Below, piece by piece: positions 1 to 6,942 of a stretch of 7,718 nucleotides of DNA (the first letter of the stretch is position 1; each line of letters begins with the position of its first letter). The stretch is taken from NCBI GenBank assembly GCA_021806845.1, contig JAKAPV010000140.1, positions 1 through 7,718 on the forward strand, in the 5' to 3' direction. The notes under the pieces are model-generated. The model did no database searches, had not been told where the DNA came from, and worked only from the letters and a program-made list of their open reading frames with translations. The DNA comes from Bacillota bacterium. Lineage in GTDB: Bacteria; Bacillota; Sulfobacillia; JAJZYS01; JAJYTV01. Position numbers and translations under genes: made by a program.

Positions 1-1
1 A

Positions 2-808
2 GAGTGGCGGTTTCAACAGAGGCACCGCGCTTGGCTGAGTATTGCCGGCGCGGGAGCGGCGTTCATTGTGGCGGGGTTCGTCTATGTGCTGATCGCCGCC
101 TACCAGGATGTCGTCGCTGTGAATCACTTGCGCAACGAACTTGCCGCAGCAGCGCACGTGCAGGCCCAGAACCGCACGCTCCGGAAACAGGTCGCGGCAG
201 CGAAGCTGCAAAATCAGCAGGCACTGACGGAAGTCCAGGCCATGGCGAGCGATATGCATCACGTCGCCAGCGTCTTGGGCCTGACTGTAAGTACGACCGG
301 AGACGGGCTCAACAACCTGTTCACGCGTTTGCAGCAGATGGAGAAGCAGCTGCCGAAGGTCCTGACCGCCGCGGAAGCGCGGGATCAGTTTCTTGCGCAT
401 AAGCCGGACATGCTGCCCGTAAATGGACCGATCGTGTCCGGGTTCGGCTGGCGCACCAACCCTTTTGGCGGCAACGGCGCGGAGTTTCATGACGGCATCG
501 ACATCGCGGTGCCGATCGGGACGCCGGTCCATTCCCCGGGAGCGGGAGTGGTGACCTACGCCGGCTGGTACGACGGCTACGGTCTCTACGTGCAGATCGA
601 TAACGGCTACGGCATAGAAAGCTTCTTCGGCCACAACTCAAAGATTCTGGTGCATGTTGGGGAGAGCGTTATGCGTGGGCAGCTGATCTCGCTTTCCGGG
701 GATTCCGGCATGTCCACGGGCCCGCACGTGCACTTCGGCATCCACTACCGGGGCCTTCCGACGAATCCGTGGACCTTTATCCATTCCAATCCCCAAGGGG
801 TGAACTAG
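2..808 (+). CDS. Membrane-anchored M23 (LytM-type) metallopeptidase, 5' partial
   Basis: Predicted zinc endopeptidase that cleaves peptidoglycan cross-links outside the membrane. The frame is open to the left edge. The first in-frame GTG (68) lies inside a hydrophobic helix (codons about 11-31, after a basic stretch QQRHR), so the true start is probably upstream and the gene is 5' truncated. After the anchor come a likely coiled coil (to about nt 360) and the catalytic domain (about nt 410-790). Its zinc site is complete: HxxxD at nt 488-502 (FHDGID), a histidine at 632-634 (FFGHNSK), and HxH at 725-733 (GPHVHFG). With all ligands present it should be active, unlike EnvC/NlpD-type degenerate relatives. 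The stop is one base before the bactofilin start, so the two are surely co-transcribed. Such pairs control cell shape in other bacteria, for example csd1-ccmA in Helicobacter. The exact bond cut cannot be told. Confidence 0.92.
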   Translation, partial: EWRFQQRHRAWLSIAGAGAAFIVAGFVYVLIAAYQDVVAVNHLRNELAAAAHVQAQNRTLRKQVAAAKLQNQQALTEVQAMASDMHHVASVLGLTVSTTGDGLNNLFTRLQQMEKQLPKVLTAAEARDQFLAHKPDMLPVNGPIVSGFGWRTNPFGGNGAEFHDGIDIAVPIGTPVHSPGAGVVTYAGWYDGYGLYVQIDNGYGIESFFGHNSKILVHVGESVMRGQLISLSGDSGMSTGPHVHFGIHYRGLPTNPWTFIHSNPQGVN

Positions 809-809
809 C

Positions 810-1235
810 ATGTCGCGCATGTTTGGCGGCAAGCGTACTAGCGGAGCGGACTCGGCACCCGTCGACTCGTCCGCGACCTACATCGGCACCGACGTGATAG
901 TGGAGGGAACCCTGCGGGGCAAGGGCGTCCTGCGGATCGAAGGCAGGGTCACGGGGCAGCTCGAGCACGAGGGCACCGTCGTCGTGGGACCGCACGCGGA
1001 AGTGCGGGCGAAGATCACGGTTGGCGAGTTGATCGTCCAAGGCTTCGTCGAAGGGTCGATCCAGGCGGAGCGCTGCGAGATCGGAGAGACGGCGCGGGTG
1101 AATGGCGAGATCCGCGCGCAGAAGCTTTCGGTCGCCGAAGGGGCCAGCCTGACGGGGGACCTCAAGACGAGCCAGGCGGCGAAGGGCAAGTCCGGGGTGT
1201 CGTCGGCGGGGCAGGCGCAGGCATCTGCCGAGTAG
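810..1235 (+). CDS. Bactofilin family cytoskeletal protein
   Basis: A 141-residue bactofilin (formerly DUF583), which polymerises without nucleotide into filaments at the inner face of the membrane and acts as a scaffold for wall enzymes. The core, about residues 22-120, shows the expected short glycine-punctuated beta repeats (IGTDVIVEGTLRGKG, RIEGRVTGQL, GELIVQGFVEGSI, ARVNGEIRAQKLSV) that build a right-handed beta-helix. It is flanked by flexible tails: a polar N-terminus (MSRMFGGKRTSG) and an Ala/Ser/Gln-rich C-terminus. Length is ordinary for the family. The ATG at 810 follows an AAGGGG ribosome site at 794-799 and lies one base after the M23 stop. The coupling suggests that the bactofilin positions the peptidase, a known theme in curved and stalked bacteria; the pairing here is inferred from context. 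A hairpin begins 11 bases after the stop. Confidence 0.95.
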   Translation: MSRMFGGKRTSGADSAPVDSSATYIGTDVIVEGTLRGKGVLRIEGRVTGQLEHEGTVVVGPHAEVRAKITVGELIVQGFVEGSIQAERCEIGETARVNGEIRAQKLSVAEGASLTGDLKTSQAAKGKSGVSSAGQAQASAE

Positions 1236-1246
1236 GTGTTGAAGTA

Positions 1247-1280
1247 GGCGCGGCACGGGACACTTGTCTTGTGCCGTGTC
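1247..1280 (+). terminator. 15-bp RNA hairpin after the bactofilin gene
   Basis: Bases 1247-1261 pair without interruption with 1266-1280 around a four-base loop (ACTT). Four of the fifteen pairs are G-U, which only work in RNA made from the + strand, so this is more likely an RNA structure than a DNA operator. Only three Ts follow (GCTTTG), so a classic U-tract is missing. It may end the M23-bactofilin transcript, or be a leader hairpin for the cytochrome operon, whose ribosome site starts about 20 bases further on. Confidence 0.6.
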
Positions 1281-1310
1281 GCTTTGCGCGCGAAAGAGGG
1301 GGAGGAGCGG

Positions 1311-1466
1311 ATGGATCCGCTGGTTCCGGGAGCGACTCCGGGCGGTGAGATCGGCCTCGGGTTCCTGAACCTCACGGCGGTCGACGTGCTGACGATCGTA
1401 GTCATGGTCGCCATCTTCGCCTTGGCGGTCTGGCTGCCGGTGCGCAAGCAGGCTCGCCGGCGATGA
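1311..1466 (+). CDS. 51-aa single-pass membrane protein, first gene of the cytochrome b block
   Basis: A small protein with a polar, Gly/Pro-rich N-terminus (MDPLVPGATPGGE), one strong hydrophobic helix (about residues 22-44, DVLTIVVMVAIFALAVWLPV) and a basic tail (RKQARRR). By the positive-inside rule this gives N-out, C-in. The ATG at 1311 was chosen because GGAGGAG (1301-1307) lies just in front. An in-frame TTG at 1269 would add 14 residues but lies inside the hairpin and has no ribosome site. The stop overlaps the cytochrome b start as ATGA, indicating translational coupling. I do not recognise a family. By position and shape it could be a small structural subunit of the b-type complex, like the single-helix PetG/L/N subunits of b6f, but that is inference with no sequence match behind it. 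Confidence 0.75.
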   Translation: MDPLVPGATPGGEIGLGFLNLTAVDVLTIVVMVAIFALAVWLPVRKQARRR

Positions 1467-2083
1467 ACTGGACGAAGCGGGCTCAAGAGGTCCTGCGCCG
1501 AGAGCTGCCCTACGAAGACCTCCTGCCGTCCGAACTGCCCGCCTACGTACGCTCCTATGTCTACTATTTCGGTGTCGCCACGCTCGCCAGCTTCGTGATG
1601 CTGGTGGCGAGCGGCATTGTGCTGGCTGCCTTCGGGCCCCAGTGGTGGCACGTCTCGGCCGTCGGGCACTTCTTCAACAGCCTGCACTTCTGGACCGTGC
1701 AGATCTTCTTCTTCGCAATGGTCCTGCATCTGTGGGCCCAGTTCTTCATGGCGGCCTGGCGCGACGGCCGCCACTGGACATGGGTCGTCGGTGTGGTGCT
1801 GTTCGTGGTTTCCGTCCCGGCCGCGCTCACGGGGTTCGTGTCGCAGCAGAACTTCGACAGCCAGTGGATCGCCGTGCAGGGCAAGGACGCGATGAACGCC
1901 CTGGGCGTCGGCGGGTTCTTCAACCTCTTGAACTTCGGCCAGATGTACGGGTTCCACATCTTCATCTTCCCGCTCGTGCTCGCGATCCTGATCGGCCTTC
2001 ACATCGTCCTTGTCCGCCTGCACGGCGTCGTGCGGCCGATCGACGACCCCCCGCCCGTTGAGAAAGGGGGACGCCCCAGATGA
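1463..2083 (+). CDS. Cytochrome b N-terminal-type subunit (b6-like, di-heme)
   Basis: A 206-residue integral membrane protein matching the four-helix, heme-binding N-terminal half of cytochrome b (cytochrome b6/QcrB). In such complexes it carries two b hemes and moves electrons from quinol across the membrane. Helices lie near residues 32-57, 71-98, 107-126 and 162-185. The heme ligands are H75 and H89 on helix B (SLHFWTVQ...VLHLW) and H165 and H180 on helix D (YGFHIF...IGLHIVL). The 15-residue spacing of the second pair is b6-type, not mitochondrial-type. The canonical LPW segment after helix C is replaced by LTGFVSQQNFDSQW. From memory, this variant occurs in Actinobacteria and Chloroflexi-like cytochromes b. 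The start overlaps the preceding stop and the stop overlaps the next start, both as ATGA. No Rieske iron-sulfur gene is present in the window. Confidence 0.9.
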   Translation: MNWTKRAQEVLRRELPYEDLLPSELPAYVRSYVYYFGVATLASFVMLVASGIVLAAFGPQWWHVSAVGHFFNSLHFWTVQIFFFAMVLHLWAQFFMAAWRDGRHWTWVVGVVLFVVSVPAALTGFVSQQNFDSQWIAVQGKDAMNALGVGGFFNLLNFGQMYGFHIFIFPLVLAILIGLHIVLVRLHGVVRPIDDPPPVEKGGRPR

Positions 2084-3009
2084 GCGACCGCCAGCGCCGC
2101 TACTACCGCGGTGTCGCGATGAAGCCGGACGATCTCCTGAAGGAATTCACGTGGGCGCTCGGCATCGTCCTCGTGCTCGGCATCCTCCTTGCGGCGGTCT
2201 TCTCCTCCCCGGACGAGCCCACTCTGACGGCGCAGCGCGTCGCGAAGGTCGAACCGAGCATTTTGGCGGGAACGATGCTGCGGGCGCTTTCCAGCCAGTC
2301 GGCGATCGCCCAGTATGGGCCTCCCTACAACGGGCTGAACGAGAACGCCCAGGCGATCGGCGGCTTCTCGCCGCAGGTGTGGGCCGGCGTGCAGATCCCG
2401 GTGAACGCCCCCACGGTCTTTGTCCTGCGTCCGCTGTCGATGGCGACCGCTCTGTCTCCCCGCCTGCAGTCCGCTCTGCGGGCATACGAGGACGCCTCGG
2501 GCGCTCAGCAGCAGCAGTGGGTGGCCAGGGTCCTGAAAGTCCTGCCGCGCGCGAAGTACGCCGCTTCCGGCGTCGTGCTGCCGCAGGGGAGCTATGGCCC
2601 GCTGCCGGCGATGATGGACGGGTATTTCCAGCTCGCGCGCAGCGGCCTCCTGGAGTCTGCGATCAACCAGAACGGAAGCGTCTACCAGACCGACTTCACG
2701 AATGCGCTCCTGCTCCTGCAGGGGCAGGCCATGGGGGCCGCCGCGACGCCGCTGCACATGCTCGGAGAGCAGTGGGGCATGATGCGCGAGCCCGACAACT
2801 ACCCGGGCGCCGTCTGGCTCTGGCTCTACACCGCGCTCTACCAGCTGCCGCCCTACAACAGCTCGAGTGCGGCGGACCTGATGGTCGGACTGACGATCGG
2901 AGGGCTGTCCGTGCTGCTTTTGCTGGTGCCCTTCATCCCCGGGCTGCGCGACATACCGCGCTACATCCCGATTCACCGCCTGATCTGGCGGCGGGGAGCG
3001 GACAAGTGA
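2080..3009 (+). CDS. Membrane protein in the subunit IV position of the cytochrome b complex
   Basis: A 309-residue protein with two membrane helices (about 24-42 and 267-286) and roughly 220 residues between them, predicted outside the membrane. Its ends recall cytochrome b C-terminal/subunit IV proteins: PDDLL before helix 1, and a closing LVPFIPGLRDIP followed by RLIWRR. The middle differs: it lacks PEWY and carries GPPYN (80-84) and an aromatic stretch, NYPGAVWLWLYTALYQLPPY (240-259). It has no cysteine and therefore no CXXCH heme site, so it is not itself a c-type cytochrome. I recall similar proteins beside this type of cytochrome b in Actinobacteria, but cannot verify that here. The ATG at 2080 is preferred over a second ATG (2119) because GAAAGGGGG (2062-2070) precedes it. 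It probably completes the quinol-oxidising unit; its mechanism is unknown. Confidence 0.75.
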   Translation: MSDRQRRYYRGVAMKPDDLLKEFTWALGIVLVLGILLAAVFSSPDEPTLTAQRVAKVEPSILAGTMLRALSSQSAIAQYGPPYNGLNENAQAIGGFSPQVWAGVQIPVNAPTVFVLRPLSMATALSPRLQSALRAYEDASGAQQQQWVARVLKVLPRAKYAASGVVLPQGSYGPLPAMMDGYFQLARSGLLESAINQNGSVYQTDFTNALLLLQGQAMGAAATPLHMLGEQWGMMREPDNYPGAVWLWLYTALYQLPPYNSSSAADLMVGLTIGGLSVLLLLVPFIPGLRDIPRYIPIHRLIWRRGADK

Positions 3010-3224
3010 TGCGCCTGCCGCCGCGCCCGACCCCCTGGCGCATCCTGCCGGGAACGTTCGGCGGGGTCTTCGGCACGGCGCTTTGCTACACCGCGCTGAC
3101 GCGAGGCGACTGGGCCATGCTCCCCGTAGGGGTGGCGCTGCTGGCCGCCGGAATCTTCCTGGTGGGTGTGCCGATCGCGCAGGCGATGCTGGTCCTGCGC
3201 GCCTACCGGCGGCGAAGCACCTGA
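3009..3224 (+). CDS. 71-aa two-helix membrane protein closing the cytochrome b block
   Basis: A small hydrophobic protein with a basic, proline-rich N-terminus (MRLPPRPTPWR), a moderately hydrophobic segment (about residues 13-31), a short loop (TRGDWA), a long hydrophobic helix (about 37-63) and a basic end (RAYRRRST). Both ends should face the cytoplasm. Its ATG shares one base with the preceding TGA (TGATG) and is preceded by GGGGAG (2993-2998), so it is the coupled last gene of the four. The start is supported by this coupling; the frame also continues upstream but only as a shadow of the previous gene. I do not recognise a family. An accessory or assembly subunit of the b-type complex is the simplest reading, from position only. 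Confidence 0.7.
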   Translation: MRLPPRPTPWRILPGTFGGVFGTALCYTALTRGDWAMLPVGVALLAAGIFLVGVPIAQAMLVLRAYRRRST

Positions 3225-3244
3225 CCTTCGATCACGCAGCAATG

Positions 3245-3280
3245 GAGACGCCGGGACGGCTCACTTCCGCCCGGCGTCTC
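3245..3280 (+). terminator. Strong stem-loop ending the cytochrome b operon
   Basis: GAGACGCCGGG (3245-3255) is the exact reverse complement of CCCGGCGTCTC (3270-3280), an 11-bp GC-rich stem. Inside it, 3257-3259 can pair with 3267-3269 after a one-base bulge, leaving a seven-base loop. It begins 20 bases after the stop of the 71-aa gene. No run of Ts follows (TCCGTT), so termination is inferred from position and stability, not from a classic U-tract. Confidence 0.7.
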
Positions 3281-3287
3281 TCCGTTA

Positions 3288-3303
3288 CCGGCCACAAGGC
3301 CGG
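3288..3303 (+). terminator. Second short hairpin behind the operon terminator
   Basis: CCGGCC (3288-3293) and GGCCGG (3298-3303) form a perfect 6-bp stem around ACAA, seven bases after the larger stem-loop. Together they form a tandem hairpin pair. It may help stop transcription before the uvrB control region; short GC-only stems also arise by chance in DNA of this composition. Confidence 0.4.
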
Positions 3304-3436
3304 GCGGGTCTGACCAGCGCACGGCCAAATGCCGCAGCCGGGAACCGAGGCAACGTCGGGCCTGGGCGGTCGCCTGCCGCGCCCTTTCGCGAGTCCCTCG
3401 TCCGCTCAGAACGCTCCCGGATGTTCTCCGAACGAC

Positions 3437-3442
3437 TATACT
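3437..3442 (+). promoter_or_regulatory. uvrB: Candidate -10 element of the uvrB promoter
   Basis: TATACT matches the TATAAT consensus at five of six positions and sits in an AT-richer patch of an otherwise GC-rich gap, 51 bases before the uvrB ATG. I see no convincing TTGACA-like -35 at 16-18 bases upstream (CTCCCG or similar there), so this is a weak or activator-dependent promoter call. Confidence 0.4.
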
Positions 3443-3456
3443 GGAGAGGCATTCAG
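3441..3456. promoter_or_regulatory. Possible LexA-type site, CTG-N10-CAG
   Basis: CTGGAGAGGCATTCAG has the CTG-N10-CAG arrangement of the proteobacterial SOS box, preceded by TA as in the full TACTG half-site. It overlaps the end of the candidate -10 element, where a repressor would block initiation, and uvrB is an SOS gene in Escherichia coli. Against it: the ten central bases are poorly AT-alternating, the right half-site continues CG instead of TA, and LexA motifs differ by phylum. The core could also occur by chance in a gap of this size. Confidence 0.25.
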
Positions 3457-3471
3457 CGTGCGCGCGCGCAC
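3456..3471. other. Alternating purine-pyrimidine tract with a 14-bp perfect palindrome
   Basis: Sixteen bases alternate purine and pyrimidine without a break, mostly CG steps. Within it GTGCGCGCGCGCAC (3458-3471) is a perfect palindrome. Such tracts favour left-handed Z-DNA under negative supercoiling. It lies between the candidate promoter and the uvrB ribosome site (AGGGGGG, 3481-3487), so it would be in the untranslated leader. Function is unknown. Confidence 0.5.
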
Positions 3472-3493
3472 CGGGTGTATAGGGGGGAACTGC

Positions 3494-5482
<1,989 letters not shown>

Positions 5483-5516
5483 CGGTGCAGGCATAGCCGC
5501 CGGTGCTCGCGAATCC

Positions 5517-5545
5517 TGCCAAGGGTGGAAGGACCACCCTTGGCA
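5517..5545 (+). terminator. Perfect 12-bp hairpin between uvrB and the hydroxylase operon
   Basis: TGCCAAGGGTGG (5517-5528) and CCACCCTTGGCA (5534-5545) are exact reverse complements around a five-base loop (AAGGA). CTTTGT follows, giving only a short T run. It starts 34 bases after the uvrB stop and ends 24 bases before the next ATG. It may be the uvrB terminator, but it also lies where the leader of the next operon would be. Confidence 0.7.
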
Positions 5546-5569
5546 CTTTGTGCATTGCGGAGGTGTGCA

Positions 5570-6448
5570 ATGAAACCGGCAAGCTTTCGCTATGTGGCGG
5601 CCAGCGATGTGCATGAGGCCGTAACGCTGCTTTCGGCGCACGGCGATGCGGCCAAGCTCCTCGCGGGCGGGCAGAGCCTCGTGCCGATGATGAATCTTCG
5701 GCTGTCGCGGCCGGAGATCCTGATCGATCTCAACCGCATCTCCGGAGCGGATGGCATCACGGTGGAAGATGGTGCCCTGCGCGTCGGCATGCTTGCGCGC
5801 CAGCGCGCGGCGGAGCGGGCGGATGTCGTGCGGACCAGGCTGCCACTCCTTGGGGAGGCCATCTCCCGCATCGGACACACGCAAATCCGCAGCCGCGGGA
5901 CGCTCGTCGGCAGCTGCTGTCACGCGGATCCCTCTGCGGAGATCCCATGCGTGCTGCTCGCGCTGGACGGCTTTGTCCGCGCGCAGGGACCGGATGGGAT
6001 GCGGGATATTCCTGCGGCCGATTTCTTCCTGGGATACTTCCAGACCGCCCTCTCCCCCAAGGAGGTCGCGACGGATCTTTTCTTCCCGCTGCCGGCCGCC
6101 GGCACGGGCTGGGCCTTCCTCGAGTTCGCCCGCAGGCACGGCGACTTCGCGATCGTAGCGGTCTCGGCGCTTCTCAGGCTCTCCGCGAGCGGTGAGATCG
6201 AGCGCGCCGCCCTGTCCCTTTCCGGCGTCGGGCCTGCCCCGCTGCGCGCGAGGCGAGCCGAGGCGCTGCTTCTCGAAAAGCGGCCCGATGGCGCCCTCTT
6301 TGCGCAGGCCGCGCGGGAGGCTTCGCAGGAGATCGAGCCGGCGGATGACGTTCAGGCATCCGCGGGCTATCGACGGCAGCTCGCCCAGACCCTGGTCGGA
6401 CGGGCCCTGCAGGAAGCCCTCGCACGCGCCGCAAAGGAGGTCGCCTGA
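5570..6448 (+). CDS. Molybdenum hydroxylase FAD subunit (CoxM/XDH medium subunit family)
   Basis: A 292-residue FAD-binding subunit. It takes electrons from the small subunit's iron-sulfur clusters and passes them to the final acceptor. Family marks: the N-terminal SFRYVAASDVHEAVTLL, the first FAD loop AGGQSL (32-37), the second loop TLVGSCCHADPSAEIP (111-126), then ARRHGDFAIVAVSA (187-200) and a C-terminal CODH_C-like domain (about 180-290). Length equals that of typical CoxM proteins. The second loop is usually TIGGN or TVGGS; here it is VG followed by two adjacent cysteines. The ATG at 5570 follows GCGGAGG (5557-5563); an upstream in-frame start would fall inside the hairpin. It overlaps the small-subunit gene as TGATG. 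The gene order medium-small-large matches classic coxMSL, but the same order occurs in other hydroxylases. Confidence 0.92.
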   Translation: MKPASFRYVAASDVHEAVTLLSAHGDAAKLLAGGQSLVPMMNLRLSRPEILIDLNRISGADGITVEDGALRVGMLARQRAAERADVVRTRLPLLGEAISRIGHTQIRSRGTLVGSCCHADPSAEIPCVLLALDGFVRAQGPDGMRDIPAADFFLGYFQTALSPKEVATDLFFPLPAAGTGWAFLEFARRHGDFAIVAVSALLRLSASGEIERAALSLSGVGPAPLRARRAEALLLEKRPDGALFAQAAREASQEIEPADDVQASAGYRRQLAQTLVGRALQEALARAAKEVA

Positions 6449-6942
6449 TGCAGCCGCTAGAGAGGATCCGCGTCCATCTGAGCGTCAACGGCCACGCTGT
6501 CTCGCAGCTCGTGGATGCGCGGCGCACCCTCGCCGACTTCCTGCGCAGCGACCTCGGATTGCCCGGTACGCATATCGGCTGCGAACAGGGCGTGTGCGGC
6601 GCGTGCACCGTGCTGCTGGACGGCGTCTCCGTCCGCTCCTGCCTGATTTTCGCGGCCCAGCTCGAGGGCAGCGCCGTGGAAACGGTCGAGGGACTCGCCG
6701 GCGACGCGCTGCACCCGCTGCAGGAGGCGTTCCATCGCAATCACGCCCTGCAATGCGGCTACTGCAGCCCCGGATTCCTGATGGCAGCGCGCGATCTCCT
6801 GGAGGAGAACCCAAGCCCCTCTGAAGCGGAGATCCGCGTCGCCCTCTCGGGCCAGATCTGCCGCTGCACAGGCTATGAGAACATCGTCCAGGCCGTCCGT
6901 GAGGCGGCAGGCGCACTGCAGAGCGAAGGGAGAGACGCCTGA
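6448..6942 (+). CDS. Molybdenum hydroxylase [2Fe-2S] subunit (CoxS/XDH small subunit family)
   Basis: A 164-residue iron-sulfur subunit that carries two [2Fe-2S] clusters between molybdopterin and FAD. The N-terminal plant-ferredoxin-like domain holds C45, C50, C53 and C65 (GCEQGVCGACTVLLDG). The C-terminal four-helix domain holds C103, C106, C138 and C140 (QCGYCSPGF and ICRCTGYENIVQAV). All eight ligands are intact and length is typical. The first motif reads EQGVCGAC; form I CO dehydrogenases, as I recall them, have a TSQ-type residue run there, so a hydroxylase of an organic substrate (aromatic, N-heterocycle or aldehyde) is more likely than true CO oxidation. AAGGAGG (6434-6440) precedes the start, and both ends overlap their neighbours (TGATG), so the three subunits are translated together. 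Confidence 0.95.
   Translation: MQPLERIRVHLSVNGHAVSQLVDARRTLADFLRSDLGLPGTHIGCEQGVCGACTVLLDGVSVRSCLIFAAQLEGSAVETVEGLAGDALHPLQEAFHRNHALQCGYCSPGFLMAARDLLEENPSPSEAEIRVALSGQICRCTGYENIVQAVREAAGALQSEGRDA

Noticed and set aside
68..70. GTG as the start of the M23 peptidase
   Set aside because: It falls in the middle of the membrane helix, and the frame continues open to the window edge with the basic residues expected before an anchor.
1269..1310. Upstream TTG start extending the 51-aa protein to 65 residues
   Set aside because: It lies inside the hairpin, has no ribosome site, and the added residues are not hydrophobic or signal-like; ATG 1311 has a strong GGAGGAG.
878..2023. Long minus-strand open frame (381 codons) opposite bactofilin and cytochrome b
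   Set aside because: It is a composition effect of GC-rich coding on the other strand; its product is low-complexity, crosses two unrelated gene blocks and the hairpin, and has no recognisable motif.
3409..3433. GAAC...GTTC...GAAC repeats before uvrB, resembling a Gram-positive SOS box
   Set aside because: The first GAAC/GTTC pair has a ten-base spacer instead of the four bases of the Bacillus-type box, and GTTC-TCC-GAAC is in the reverse order, so neither fits the known site.
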